NCBI GenBank assembly: GCA_964017235.1
Contig: OZ024940.1
Coordinates: forward strand, 26,169,615-26,233,614
Length of the DNA: 64,000 nucleotides
Reading direction: 5' to 3'
Origin: Sabellastarte sp. h YS-2021
Taxonomy: Eukaryota > Annelida > Polychaeta > Sabellida > Sabellidae
Under the pieces are notes generated by a model, which searched no databases, had not been told where the DNA came from, and saw only the letters and a list, made by a program, of their open reading frames with translations. A program made the position numbers and the translations under genes. Below, piece after piece: positions 1 through 10,894 of the stretch (position 1 is its first letter; every line of letters starts with the position of its first letter).

Positions 1-473
1 ATGAATGGAGAAGATATATTCGGGCTGCCAGGAAATGTTTTGTTTTTCTCTCTGTACTCGAGCTCGTTTTTTTTTTTTTAACCATTATTCTACCAGTCAT
101 GGAGTACTACCTTGCTGCCGATAAAAAGCAGCCAAAAACACTATCTTTATAAAATTCAGACAAAGTAAGATGCACTATTTCATGTCAGTCTGTATGTGAA
201 AGCTGTTTGTGTTCAAGTTTAAAAACAAAAAGTACCCTTCTGTTATTTCAGTACTGCAAATAGTAAGGTACTCTTAAAGAAATACACAAGTACCTCTGTT
301 GCGAGTATCTCTTTTATGAGGCCTGGATAAAACACTGCTGTGTTTGTTTTTTTAAAGCAAGGGCAATGGGAGATACGTTGTGTGTCCGTTACTTATTTAA
401 CATCACATTTGCGTGTGAAAACTACCAAAGTTCTTGTGGAAGATATGTCTCTTTTTCCTGATTCGTTAAGATC
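1..473. other. Non-coding spacer
   Basis: AT-rich sequence with a poly-T run near position 68. I see no coding potential, tRNA or recognisable repeat here. A short open frame starting near 340 runs into the SINE that follows and is not a gene. Confidence 0.5.
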
Positions 474-650
474 TCCTCTGTGGCCTAGTGGGTTAGCAGG
501 TTTGTCATCTAATCACAGTCTGTCGTCTCCGTGTGTGGGTTCGACTCCCACTACTGGCAATGCTTAGGGACTGTCCCAATATGACCCTGGCTGTTGAACG
601 GGACGTAAAAGCCCGACTTTGACCTTCGGCCTGATTCTTTACCCGAAATA
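474..650 (+). mobile_element. SINE family A, copy 1
   Basis: A tRNA-derived SINE. The head carries a pol III A box (TGGCCTAGTGGGTT near 481) and B box (GGTTCGACTCCCAC near 538). The body ends in the tail shared by the family, 'CCCAATATGACCCTGGC' followed by TTGAACGGGACGTAAAA. About 150 bp of recognisable unit. It is close to the family consensus and serves as the reference copy for the others listed here. Confidence 0.85.
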
Positions 651-1169
651 ATAAGGTACTCAAGTACTGTGGTACCTCATTCTTGGTACATGTACCTCTC
701 TAAACTGCAGTAGATAAAATTCTTCTTAGATTTTTTTTTTTTTCTGAAGCCAGTGGGAGGGTGGAGGAGGGGCTATATATTGTGTTTGTAACACATTATT
801 GTGCTTGTCAGTCTCTTTGGATTTTTTTTAAAACTAAATTTAGAACAACAGAGGAGAGGATGAATGTTTCTGGTAAATGTTTGTGTGGTGGAGAGATGGA
901 GCGAGTAAAGTGTTTATACTGCTATGTGATATAGACTGAAAAGTTCCTCTATAAATAAACACAGAGAGCTGATCTTGAGGGACAGAAAAGCAAGTTAAAC
1001 ATTTGGACCATGTTAAGTGGAATCTTGAGGGACAAAAAAAAAATTACTTCTGTGTAACCAGGGAAACGTATTTCCGCTGATTAAGTGGAAGTATTTTTAT
1101 TATCCACCGCAAGCCATATTTGACTTGTATATGGAGATGTACAGAGCCGGATATATGTTATGTGTATAC
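651..1169. other. Non-coding spacer
   Basis: AT-rich, with poly-T and poly-A runs. 'TCTTGAGGGACA' occurs twice about 50 bp apart (near 973 and 1023), a weak local duplication. Nothing else recognised. Confidence 0.4.
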
Positions 1170-1530
1170 AGCGGGGCATAAAAATCCATGCAGAAATGGA
1201 AAATCTTAAACTTGCGACTTCTCAGGGCTGAGTAAAATCGCAAGTTTAAGATCGAGGTTTTTATATGTGACGCCTCTTTCTCACATTCTCATGTAGAAAT
1301 ATGAAGTTATTTCGGCCATAAACGATACAACAAAATGTTGGATAATAAAAGTAAAACATCCCTCATTAGACATGTACAGAAAAACTATATCACTCATGAA
1401 GATTAACAATATAATACTTGTGCTACGCACTCGTATAATATTGTTATCTTCATTCGTGACTTATATTTTTCTGTATATGTCATGCGGGAAGTCATTCCTA
1501 TTTTATCACTCATCCCTTGAAAGATTCTAC
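1170..1530 (+). mobile_element. Dispersed hairpin element (family H), copy 1
   Basis: Two inverted repeats lie here. The first pairs CTTAAACTTGCGACTT (1205-1220) with AAATCGCAAGTTTAAG (1235-1250). The second is a foldback of about 38 bp per arm, running from 'ATCACTCATGAAGATTAACA' to GTTATCTTCATTCGTGA (about 1388-1472). The block from GATAATAAAAGTAAAACATC to the end 'GTCATGCGGGAAGT' recurs near 22440, 31930 (minus strand), 36893 and 59783, so it is a mobile or once-mobile element. Its class is unknown; no coding sequence is visible. Confidence 0.65.
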
Positions 1531-2002
1531 TTCACATGGTTTTTCTGTTATATGTAATTAAAATAACGAAAAAATTATGTAGGTCAACTATACATATATT
1601 ATACTCGTGCATTGTTATAAGTAGGAATTGTATGGATATATATATATATATATCCTGTGTGATCAACACATTCTTAAACCATAGACGACCATTGGATTAT
1701 ATTAAGCTGTTCAATATTGTAGAATTGTGCATATTGTAATCAATATTGTATCATTCTTATGTGTATGTGTGTTATGATGGGGTCAATTTTTGTTAGGATA
1801 TTTTTTCACACATAATCACTAATGCTAGTAAGTGCTGGGAATCGCCCCCCACGTTTTGAGGTCGTTTCATTTTTTTTTTGCCTAATGGCCAAGGCTGAGT
1901 TGATTACCTTGCTTCATTGTTTGTCGTAAAACCTTTTCCAGGATGAGATATATATCAGACTGGTAAAAGTTTGGTTTCTAAGTTTTTGTGATTTAACATT
2001 TT
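1531..2002. other. Non-coding spacer
   Basis: AT-rich. A short (TA)n run lies near 1636-1654. No gene or repeat family recognised. Confidence 0.4.
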
Positions 2003-2615
2003 TAACCCCAGCCCATAAAGGCTGGGGTTATAGTCGTCCCCTTCACCGTCCGGGCGGCGGCGGCGGGCATAAAGCTTGTGGGTGTAGAACAGCCTAAACC
2101 CCTGCACGGATTTTCACCAAATTTTCAGGATATGTTTACCCCAAGAGGATCTACAGCTGATTAGGTTTTGGGGGGTATCCAGTTGCAACTGTTGCCATGG
2201 CAAAACTTTTAAAATTTTCGGGTCTTAAAGTTTGTTCTAAAATCTTTAATGTTTTCTGTAACCTAAAATATTGCACCTAGCTTCATCAGATTTGCACAAA
2301 ATGTAAATGGATAGGAAAGCTTGCCTTGTTTTGGAAACAAAATGGCCGCTATATCACATCTTTAATGCCAAGTAGGAGGGTCATCATATCAAAAAGGCCT
2401 TATATCTCCCTTATAATTGTTTCTTGCGCTTCAAAATATGAAAACTACGTGTAAGAAATCATGACTTGTGAATCTTCTGTAGAACATTTTGTGGGTTCTC
2501 TATACTTCTTACAACAGAAGTTGTTCCAAAGATTTTCCCAAATCTCAATGGTGTTGGCCATTTAGCTGTACCTGCGGGCTGGGGTTCTTGCCTGCCAAGG
2601 CTGGCTGTTTTTTTT
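2003..2615. repeat. Probable transposon relic with a GGCTGGGG hairpin
   Basis: The left edge is a hairpin, AACCCCAGCC followed by GGCTGGGGTT (2003-2028). Another GGCTGGGGTT lies near 2578, close to the right edge. A GC-rich patch (CGGGCGGCGGCGGCGGGC, near 2051) sits just inside the left edge. The interior has no open frame. Calling it a transposon is inference from the edge motifs; only one copy lies in this window. Confidence 0.35.
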
Positions 2616-2630
2616 TAAATAGCATGGGGA

Positions 2631-2850
2631 CTCGGTGGTGTAGCGGTTAGAATGCTCACCTTCAACCTCTGAGGTCGCCAGTTCGAATCTCAGCCCAGGC
2701 ACTTCATGTTGGAAAGTTGGTAGTTACTTGCCGATGCCCGGTGGTTTACAGTGCAGAATCTTGACCAACTAGTATGGACTGGTTCCTCCACCCGTAAACT
2801 ACCCGTCGCAATATGACCCTGGCGGTTGAACGCGATGTAAAACAAAAAGT
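2631..2850 (+). mobile_element. SINE family B, copy 1
   Basis: A tRNA-derived SINE of about 220 bp. The head reads GACTCGGTGGTGTAGCGGTT with B box GTTCGAATCTC. The body carries 'GGTAGTTACTTGCCGATGCC' and 'TTGACCAACTAGTATGGACT'. The tail 'GCAATATGACCCTGGCGG', then TTGAACGCGATGTAAAAC, matches the tail of family A. Confidence 0.8.
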
Positions 2851-3840
2851 AAATCTAAATTTTCTGAAATAGCTCGCTTCTCGTAAAGATGGCGGTTAGC
2901 ATAAACAAACCAGGAAGCTATGACAAACCTGTCAATGTGTTGAATAAAACTGCCTAAAATATATATTTCAAAAGCACATGCCTATTCAGATATGTGAATA
3001 TAAAGCCTCTCTTACATACTACTTGCTGGCCACAGGAAAAATCAGGTCAACTACTCACAAATGACATGCAAGTCAAACGTAGGTCGTCCGTAGGTATTTT
3101 CCAGTTGCGCAGACAGGACACCTTGGCCCGAGAATGGAAATTGGTATGCAGGTTATTTTTTTGGCACTGTCACAGGAATAACTGACACGACCCGCAGTCA
3201 GGCCATAAGGTTCCCTTGTTTTAGAAGTAAGACACACTTGCAGAGATCTGCAAACAGATCAGGGTGAAAATTGGAGAAAAATCCCAGGGCCTGTGCGTTT
3301 TTTTAACTGTACAGTGAGATGTGGCAGAAGCTTAAGCTGTATATTGAATAATCGATAATTACAGCTTTTCCGTTACCCACCCAGCGATGCACTGTAACAA
3401 TCAATCGATCATACGTCTTAATTTGTCCAACCAATTACGCTAATATTGCATTTTTTTTTTTACATTTACATGAACACCGACCCCTTTTAAAGACCACTTT
3501 TGTGTAAGAGCCATTTTTTCTATTTCCCAAAGGCAGTCTTTATATGCCCGTTTCAAATTTGCCGTTAAAAAAATCTGCCGAGTGGGCAACAAGTTTGACA
3601 TGTATTCACTCAGCTCTCACATTTGTGGTCTTGGGTTTGAATCCAGGTTTTGTAAACATGCGGGATGGTGTACTGAAGGCCTGTTGATATGTTTATTGTG
3701 TTATAATACTTTTACAATATATAATGTGTGCATTTATAGGTGATACTTCATGTAGTAGGAATAAAAAACGAGATTTGTTTACAATGAATCGTAAATGTCT
3801 TTGCAAATAATATATACAATCGCTTGATTTAAATATATCA
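2851..3840. other. Non-coding spacer
   Basis: No reading frame, splice structure or repeat family recognised over about 1 kb. Only short open frames by chance. Confidence 0.4.
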
Positions 3841-4367
3841 TGGGGCCGGTGTCACAAAGGGTCTCGGACTTAGCCTCGACCAAATTCTGAGCATTTTGTC
3901 TTTGCCAAGTGCTACACTTAAGTGGATTTCACAAAGGGTGACTTAGCTAAGTCCAAGCTTATCATATAACCACAGTGGTTGTCTATGTCGTGTGACCCTT
4001 TATATCTTGCCAAAAATATTTATTGGTGACATATATCCTTTGATTATCTCATTTAATCTGTGGAAAAAAAGTCCTGTGTTTCAATGGAAAGCCTTGTTAC
4101 CACATAACTATGTCCAAGTACTAATTTAGGGAAGTGTTCTATATTTTGTTCTTTTAATTTCAAATTTTGAAGTGAGAAAAATATATGGCGGCCATATTTA
4201 GGTCTCTGTTTACAAAAGTTAAGCTCACTCCCGGGTAGACAAACGCAAAGCCCAGACTTAGCAGCTTTGTGAAACAATCTAAGACCACAGACTAAGCCTC
4301 ATTTTAAGACCAAAGTCTTAATTTTTATTCTAAGTCTGGACAATGTCCTTTTGTGAAACTGACCCCA
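3841..4367. mobile_element. Foldback DNA element with imperfect terminal inverted repeats
   Basis: The left end TGGGGCCGGTGTCACAAAGG is mirrored by the right end, whose reverse complement is TGGGGTCAGTTTCACAAAAG. Inside, motifs related to 'CTAAGTCTGG' and 'CTTAGACC' recur in both orientations. The right half (4110-4367) is similar to 9100-9403. No transposase frame, so it is non-autonomous. No clear target-site duplication was seen. Confidence 0.6.
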
Positions 4368-4544
4368 GGGTTTAAGTTAGCACATATTTTATGAAAAACA
4401 AGTAAAGTGTATCATGTTGTCCAATGTGCCTCTCAGCAGAAAAAAAAACAAAAAAAATTAATGTTTTTTTACAGAAACTTATACATATTAAACTGCATAA
4501 AAAGATTGTTTTTGTAAGTTCAAAATATAATTGTTTTGTCTGGG

Positions 4545-4841
4545 AGTTATAAGATAAATTGTCTTTAAATTACCAGATAACCTTTTCAACTAATTACCAG
4601 CTAACCATACTTTTCATAGTAATTACCATAGAAGCATTGTCTTGTAATTCATAGATAACCCTTTATAACAGTTACCAGGCGTCCTTATCTGTGAATAGCT
4701 GGCAATCCTTATCTAGTAATCATGAGATTGCCTTATCGAGTTATCTAAAGATTGCTTCATATAATAATCATCGGGTAATCTTTTCTTGTAATTAGTGGCT
4801 GTCACTATCTTGTAATTATGAAATAAGCCTTCTCTAGTTAT
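4545..4841. repeat. Degenerate minisatellite built on a TAATTACCAGATAACC-like unit
   Basis: A unit of about 30-36 bp containing variants of 'TTGTAATTACCAGATAACC' and 'CTTATCTAGTAATCATG' repeats about nine times with heavy divergence. The array resumes briefly after 5070 ('TACCAGACAATTAATAAG'), showing that the MITE at 4842-5070 interrupted it. Confidence 0.6.
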
Positions 4842-5070
4842 TAGAGTAAGAAATCTAAAATTCGCCAGGAATCTAAAATTCGCCACCTCTAAAACCTTAG
4901 TTAATTTTATGAAGAAAATGATGTTTTTGTCTAAAAATTGGTATTTTTCAGTTCAAAAAGCCATAATTTACTATACAGTCAACAAATCTCACCACAATTC
5001 ATTTATTTTATTAGTATTTTCACATGTGGCGAATTTCAGATATGTGGCGAATTTTAGATTTCTTACTCTA
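4842..5070. mobile_element. MITE of 229 bp with TA target duplication
   Basis: Both ends are long inverted repeats of about 44 bp. The left begins GAGTAAGAAATCTAAAATTC after a TA; the right is the mirror, ending GAATTTTAGATTTCTTACTC before a TA. Each arm holds two tandem copies of a 'TCTAAAATTCGCCA' motif. The interior is AT-rich with no open frame. TA flanks and small size fit a Tc1/mariner-type non-autonomous element (class is inference). Confidence 0.85.
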
Positions 5071-5394
5071 CCAGACAATTAATAAGATAGAAAATAATAT
5101 TTAAATACACAGGCCGTAGTAATTCTTAATTAGTATTTTTTTTTTCATTATTTATTCATTTTAATATGCTGGTTCATATAAACAAAACAAATAATTATCA
5201 ATGAAGTAGAAATTCTAGTTCATTTTCTGTTTGTGCAATATTACTCTTTAGCAATTATCCTATGTGTTGAGTGAATGAATAACAAATAAATACACTGCCC
5301 AGCAAAAATTGAGCAGGAAATGAATTAATAAAATACAATATGTGTAGATGACGCAAGGGAAGAGGTATTTCTGTTTGTAGTAAATTCACAGGGA

Positions 5395-5695
5395 CCTCAT
5401 TGACGTGGTTGTTTGGCTAATTATCACTGTGGTTATATGGAAATACGGGATTCTGCATTGTGGTTTTATGGTCAAGAGACGGTCCAAACTGTGGTTACAT
5501 GGAAATAAGCTAATCTAAATTATAGCCTTATGATATTAAGACAATCCACACTGTGGTTGTGTGGAAATAAGACGATTCTTTCTGTGGTTTTATGGCAGTG
5601 AGATAACCCACACCGTGGTTATATGGAAATAAGGCAATCTACGCTGTGGTTTTATGGTACAGAAATAATCCCTGCTGTGGTTATGTGGCGTTTTT
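5395..5695. repeat. Minisatellite with alternating sub-units
   Basis: Two related sub-units of about 36 bp alternate: 'GTGGTTATATGGAAATAAG' and 'TGTGGTTTTATGG', each followed by a variant of GACAATCCACA. About eight sub-units (four dimers) are visible, ending at a poly-T run near 5690. Confidence 0.7.
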
Positions 5696-5699
5696 TTTT

Positions 5700-6599
5700 T
5701 TTTTGTCAGTAAAATCCCCTGACCTTCAGCTCTGTCGTCATGGATTCCAATCCAGTTAAGGGCAGTATGTTTGAATTACCGATGGTCAGCCACAGCATAA
5801 CCCGACCCATTATGTCAGTCTCAGTGGCTGGATGAATATCAAGTTTGGCAAAAGATACATATGGCAGAAAAAGAAGGTACTTTTGGTACGTACTAACATT
5901 GTTATGAATTATTTGTTAGCTTTCATTTGATTTCATTATGAAATGAGAAGGATTTAATCAGTTCATTATGAACAGTAGACTCTGTGTTGTTAGAACCAGT
6001 GTAATTTGTAGTTAGGTGTCGGTGGAACCAATTTTTTTTAAGACCGCAATGTAAGGAAATGCTGTATTTTTTGTTAGCCACAACTAAAACCAAATCATGT
6101 GGATATTGGAGGTTCTAGTTATACAGTGGCTACTGTATATATGGGAACTAGAACCATATCATACAGATATTGGAGGTTCTATGATACAGAGTCTACTGTA
6201 TAGAATGGAAGAGTCGACCATAACTAGAGGCAGATGCAGTGGATTATAGAGGATGCAGTGGATTATTCTACTGCAATATACAAATTATGTAGACTTGAGG
6301 AAGTTATGGCATCATGTGTAATTATTATTATATAATATATATATATATAGGTGTAGTTTGTAATTATAATAATTATGTGACACATGTTACAGAAATATTC
6401 TTATTTCTTTTATATGCTGCGTAATAAAATAAACATTCAGTATGTATTGTCGTTAAGTTTTTCACATAGTTTCTAGTGTGAAAGTGTTGCCCACATATTG
6501 TCATGGTCTTGTGGTGTCTGCATGCGCGGGACACGTCATCAGCTTCTCTTCTGAAACTACAACATCTGCAGAAGTGCTGAAAGCTTCATCTGGCTGTAA
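5700..6599. other. Non-coding spacer with a short tandem duplication
   Basis: A unit of about 72 bp containing GATATTGGAGGTTCTA and CTACTGTATA is present twice, near 6095-6140 and 6166-6213. (TA)n lies near 6334-6350. No gene recognised; a small open frame at 6478-6723 extends into the minisatellite and is not convincing. Confidence 0.45.
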
Positions 6600-7050
6600 A
6601 CTATTGTTCTTGACCTCCCAATCTGTCCATTTGGCTGTTAACATCGGTTCTTGGCCTCCCAATTTGTCCATTTGGCTATTGACATCTGTTCTTGACCTGT
6701 CAATCTGTCCATTTGGCTGTTAACAGTTCTTGACCTGTCAGTCTGTCCATTTGGCTGTAAACATCTGTTCTTGGCCTGTCAGTCTGTCCATTTGGCTGTA
6801 AACATCTGTTCTTGGCCTGTCAATCTATCCATTTGGCTGTAAACATCCATTCTTGACCTGTCAATCTGTCCTTTTGGCTGTAAACATCTGTTCTTGGCCT
6901 GTCAGTCTGTCCATTTGGCTGTAAACATCTGTTCTTGGCCTGTCAATCTGTCCATTTGGCTGTAAACATCCATTCTTGACCTGTCAATCTGTCCTTTTGG
7001 CTGTAAACATCTGTTCTTGGCCTCCCAATCTGTTCATTTGGCTGGATTTT
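6600..7050. repeat. Minisatellite, 41-bp unit
   Basis: About eleven copies of a unit of about 41 bp containing CTGTCCATTTGGCTGTAAAC and 'ATCTGTTCTTGGCCTGTCAAT'-type variants. A three-unit higher-order period of about 122 bp shows at 6847 and 6969, where the variant CCATTCTTGACCTGTC plus CCTTTTGG recurs in the same order. Short open frames here are by-products of the repeat. Confidence 0.85.
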
Positions 7051-7224
7051 TTTAAGCGTCGCTTACAGCAGAAGGTACCCCCTTGCTGTTACTAGAGACC
7101 AAACAGGAGGAAAAGCTAGTCTTAACAAATATATATTTAATTCTCTACAGAGGTGAAAGTTTTAGAAGGCTATAGAGGTGTATGTTTTTATGCTGTGAAG
7201 AGAAAAACATTTTGGCAACCTGAA

Positions 7225-8215
7225 CTATGTATAGTGGGAGACAGTCTGAAGGAATACATTATTTTATAGTCTGAAGGAATACATGATTTAATAGTCTGGA
7301 TAGTCTGAAGGAATACATGATTTGATAGTGTGAAGGAATACATGATTTGATAGTCTGAAGGAATACATGATTTGATAGTGTGAAGGAATACATGATTTGA
7401 TAGTCTGAAGGAATACATGATTTGATAGTCTGAAGGAATACATGATTTGATAGTATGAAGGAATACATGATTTGATAGTCTGAAGAAATACATGATTTGA
7501 TAGTCTGAAGGAATACATGATTTGACAGTATGAAGGAACACATGATTTGATAGTCTGAAGGAATACATGATTTGATAGTCTGAAGAGATGTATGGGTTGA
7601 CAGTCTGCAGATATAATGTTTTGACAGTCTGAAGAGATTGATGTTTTGACTGTGAGGAAAAACGTGTTTTGACAGTCTGAAGAGATATATGCTTTGACAG
7701 TCTAAAGAGACATATGCTTTGAGAGTCCAAAGATGTATATTTTTGGACAGTCTGAAGATATATATGTTTTTTACAATCAGAGGAGATATATGTTGTGACT
7801 ATGAGGGAAATGTGTGTTTTGACAGTCTGATGAGATATATGTTTTGACAGTCTGAAGAGATATATGTTTTGACAGTCTGAAGAGATATATAGTTTGACAG
7901 TGTGAAGATATATATGTTTTCATATTCAGAGGAGATATATGTTTTGACAGTGAGGGAAAACGTGTGTTTTGACAGTCTGAAGAGGTATAAGGTTTGACAG
8001 TCTGAAGAGATATATGTTTTGACAGTCTAAAGAGATCTATGTTTTGGCAGTCTGAAATTATATATGTTTTGACAGTCTGAATAGATATATATTTTGATAG
8101 TCTTTAGAGATATTTTTTAACAGTCTGAAGAGATATTTAGTCTGACAGTCTGAAGATATAAATACGTTTTCACAATCAGGAGATATATGTGTTGACTGTG
8201 ACAAAAAACGTGGTA
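7225..8215. repeat. Minisatellite, 25-26-bp unit, two homogenised subdomains
   Basis: From 7225 to about 7585 a 25-bp unit (GAAGGAATACATGATTTGAT plus AGTCT) repeats about 14 times with few changes. From about 7590 to 8215 a related 25-26-bp unit ('GACAGTCTGAAGAGATATATG' type) repeats some 20 times with more divergence. The two units align to each other base by base, so they are one array with two local variants. Because the unit lacks stops, long open frames appear on the minus strand; they are not genes. Confidence 0.85.
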
Positions 8216-9099
8216 ACAATTACCGGTTGCTTTTAAAATGCAACAGGAAAAGGCAAAAAGTTTTACTTAGCAAATTTATTTAACAGTTAAAAATAATGAT
8301 TACAGTCTACTGGGATGCTCTCAATAGTACATACAATGATACAATAATGAAACCAATCTGCCCTGGCGACAATCCACTGTGTCCAGCAATCTGTCCTGTG
8401 ATGCATCCGGTGTCCACTAACACACAAGTATATGTATCCTGAGATCTGTACTGTGTCTGATAACACAAAATGTCGTTATTCTGTGGTTCTTTCAATGTCC
8501 AACAACACAAAATATCTGTATGCAAATATTCAGAGGGTTTGCACAACTATGCTGTCCGCTGCAAGATATGGACAATGTCCAAAATACAGCAGATCCACTC
8601 TGGTAGATCCACACACTATCCAGATGCAAAGAATATCCAAAGTACAGCAAAACTACTCTGGTAGATCCAGACACTGTATCTAGTTCACTCTATGAAGAGT
8701 TCACCACAACACAAGAAGATTATATCCATGTGTTAGTAGTTCTAAGACACAATGAGCCCTCCTGCATACACTATGTTCATCTGTGATCAGATGTACAGCA
8801 CCTATATACAGCTACCGAAATGGCCAGACGGTTATAGAACTAACTTGAAGGTAACACTCGTCACCAGAGTCAGTGAGGAGGTTTTTTTAAACTAGTTTAA
8901 GGGGTTTCCCCAAATCTATAAAAAAGAATCACTGAGGTTATAGAACCCTTGAGGTATTTCCCCCAGTCGTTTAAGAGATCCATCTAACAAAGTACAATAA
9001 ACATAAATGCCACGCAATACCCCCCAAAAAAATCAATAACTCTATTACCTAATATGGTAATAGACACACACACACAAAACTTGTCCTTAGATTAAACAA
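8216..9099. other. Non-coding spacer with faint tandem structure
   Basis: Between about 8350 and 8680 the motifs 'GTCCAGCAATCTG', 'GTCCAAAATACAGCA' and 'CTCTGGTAGATCCA' recur irregularly, suggesting a very old tandem array. (CA)n lies near 9065-9075. No gene recognised. Confidence 0.4.
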
Positions 9100-9403
9100 T
9101 GCATTGGCACAGTGCTTATGTAACAGACTACTTTAAGGGGAGTGTTTTATGTATTTGCATCTTACTTTCAACCACTTCAAATTTTCGAAGTGGAGAAAGA
9201 ATTATGGAGGCCACATTTGAGTCTTGTGTACAAAACTTAAGCCCACCAGTCTCAGCATTTGTGCTAGTGACTCAGACTAATAGGATTCATAAAGTCTGAG
9301 CCCATGGGCTGAACTAAAATGTTCCAAAAAATTTTTGAGACAAAAATCATTACGTTGAGCCTGAGACCAGGCAAAGACCTTTCGTGAAATCCACCCCTGG
9401 CTT
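9100..9403. mobile_element. Second copy of the 3841-4367 foldback family (right half)
   Basis: Aligns to 4110-4367: shared stretches include AGGGGAGTGTT/AGGGAAGTGTT, 'TCAAATTTTCGAAGTGGAG', 'GGAGGCCACATTTGAGTCT' and the end 'CCTTTCGTGAAATCCACCCC'. The left half is missing or too diverged. No coding sequence. Confidence 0.55.
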
Positions 9404-10894
9404 GTGAATGGGAAGTAAAATAACCACTGAAAGCTTATTGTCAGCTCTTGAATTTTCGTTTTTGACTGAATTGGGAAATACACAATATTTCAAGCCCAAC
9501 TTCCGTTTAAAATTTGACCAGCTATTTTCATGAAGGTACTTCTCGTGGCTGAAAAAGTCCGTGCACATGCACTGCACAGGATCAAAGAGAACGGTATTAG
9601 CCTTGCATAAGGTTGAAATTTCTTTGTAATTAGGGAAATTTTACACAATACAGTTACAGTTTCCGTGAAATCCTGTTACATATTCAGGATCCAGATCTTG
9701 CATTTTAGCTGGTGAGTTTAAGGAATACCAAACATTTGTGGACATATCTGAAAATGTATGTTACAAATGAGAGCCTTAAGCAAGGCTGGATGGTACTAGG
9801 ACGTCTGTGCAGGCCGCATTGAAACACATCAGACATGTCATACTTTCATGAACATTAACACAAGTGTCTACTTTTGCTTTGCACTGGTCTTGCGTAAGGC
9901 TCAAGGTTTTCTGCAGTCAGGAATAAAAAAGCAAGGTTAGCTTGGTGGAAAAGTTACCGTATTTAGGAGACATGACATATTTATCTATTTTTCTCTGTGT
10001 GATAAATAGCTTTTTATTCTAGTAATTTGTGAAGCTTACATTCAAAGGAAAGTTGTTGTTTTTTTCTTGAAGAAGTTTAAAACCAGGACATCGGTGACAT
10101 ATTTTTTAGTGATGTTGCTCCAATTAAGGCAGTTATGAAACCATCTGCCAGAAGACCAAATAAAAGTTGAAACTAGATTGTTTTGAAGAATTCATTTTAA
10201 AACATTGTTATTCAAAATAACCTCCGAAAAATGAAACTGAGAGATACTTCTGTCCTCATAGCACTTTTGAATATTTACTGGGAAAGGCACGCTACAAAAT
10301 TGTCTGTTACATTATATGACCACCGACTTCAGAGGTGGGAGGCGATTATGTTATCACTGCGATACCATGGCCCGGCCATGTCAGCTGAGGATGCAGAATA
10401 GGATCCAGACCATCTTTTCTGAAATGTAATGTCTTCTTAGTTTGGTCAGGCCATATGTACACCCCCCCACCCCCCACCCCACCCCGTGTGTGACATCAGC
10501 TGTTTAAAGGGGATACCGGGTTTCACTTACTGAAAAAGTACCTTGACAAATAGACACTATTCAGTGATATTTTATGTGTATACATGTGTTATGCAAGTCT
10601 CTCAGGCAGATATAATTGGTCACAATATATCATTCTTTAACACTGACATACACTAACGAGTTTTATTTCAGTGCTTTGCACAGTTATTGAACAGAACATA
10701 AACTCCTTAAAAGGGTACAAGGTTTTTATTCGGAGAGAAGACTATTAAATTTCACTTCAGGCATATTTATAGGTGTTATTTTACAACTGTAAACAGACCC
10801 AAACTGGCTGTTTAAGTATTGCATGATTTATTACATGGTGAAGACCTCTGTAAACCCTTGTATATACGTATATTTTTTATGTATATGCACGGCC
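9404..10894. other. Non-coding spacer
   Basis: About 1.5 kb without a recognisable gene. A short stretch at 10401-10452 ('GTAATGTCTTCTTAGTTTGG' then TCAGGCC) resembles dispersed family D. A C-rich tract lies near 10463-10485. Confidence 0.4.

Noticed and set aside
481..560. tRNA gene
   Set aside because: A and B boxes are present, but it is the head of a SINE found 17 times in the window with a common non-tRNA body; the cloverleaf is degraded.
7225..7585. Regular 25-bp repeats that might suggest a CRISPR array
   Set aside because: The units are directly adjacent with no unique spacers, and the genome is eukaryotic. It is a minisatellite.
7188..7730. 180-codon open frame on the minus strand with a regular peptide repeat
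   Set aside because: It is the translation of a 25-bp minisatellite whose unit has no stop in any frame; the period is not a multiple of three and overlapping frames are equally open.
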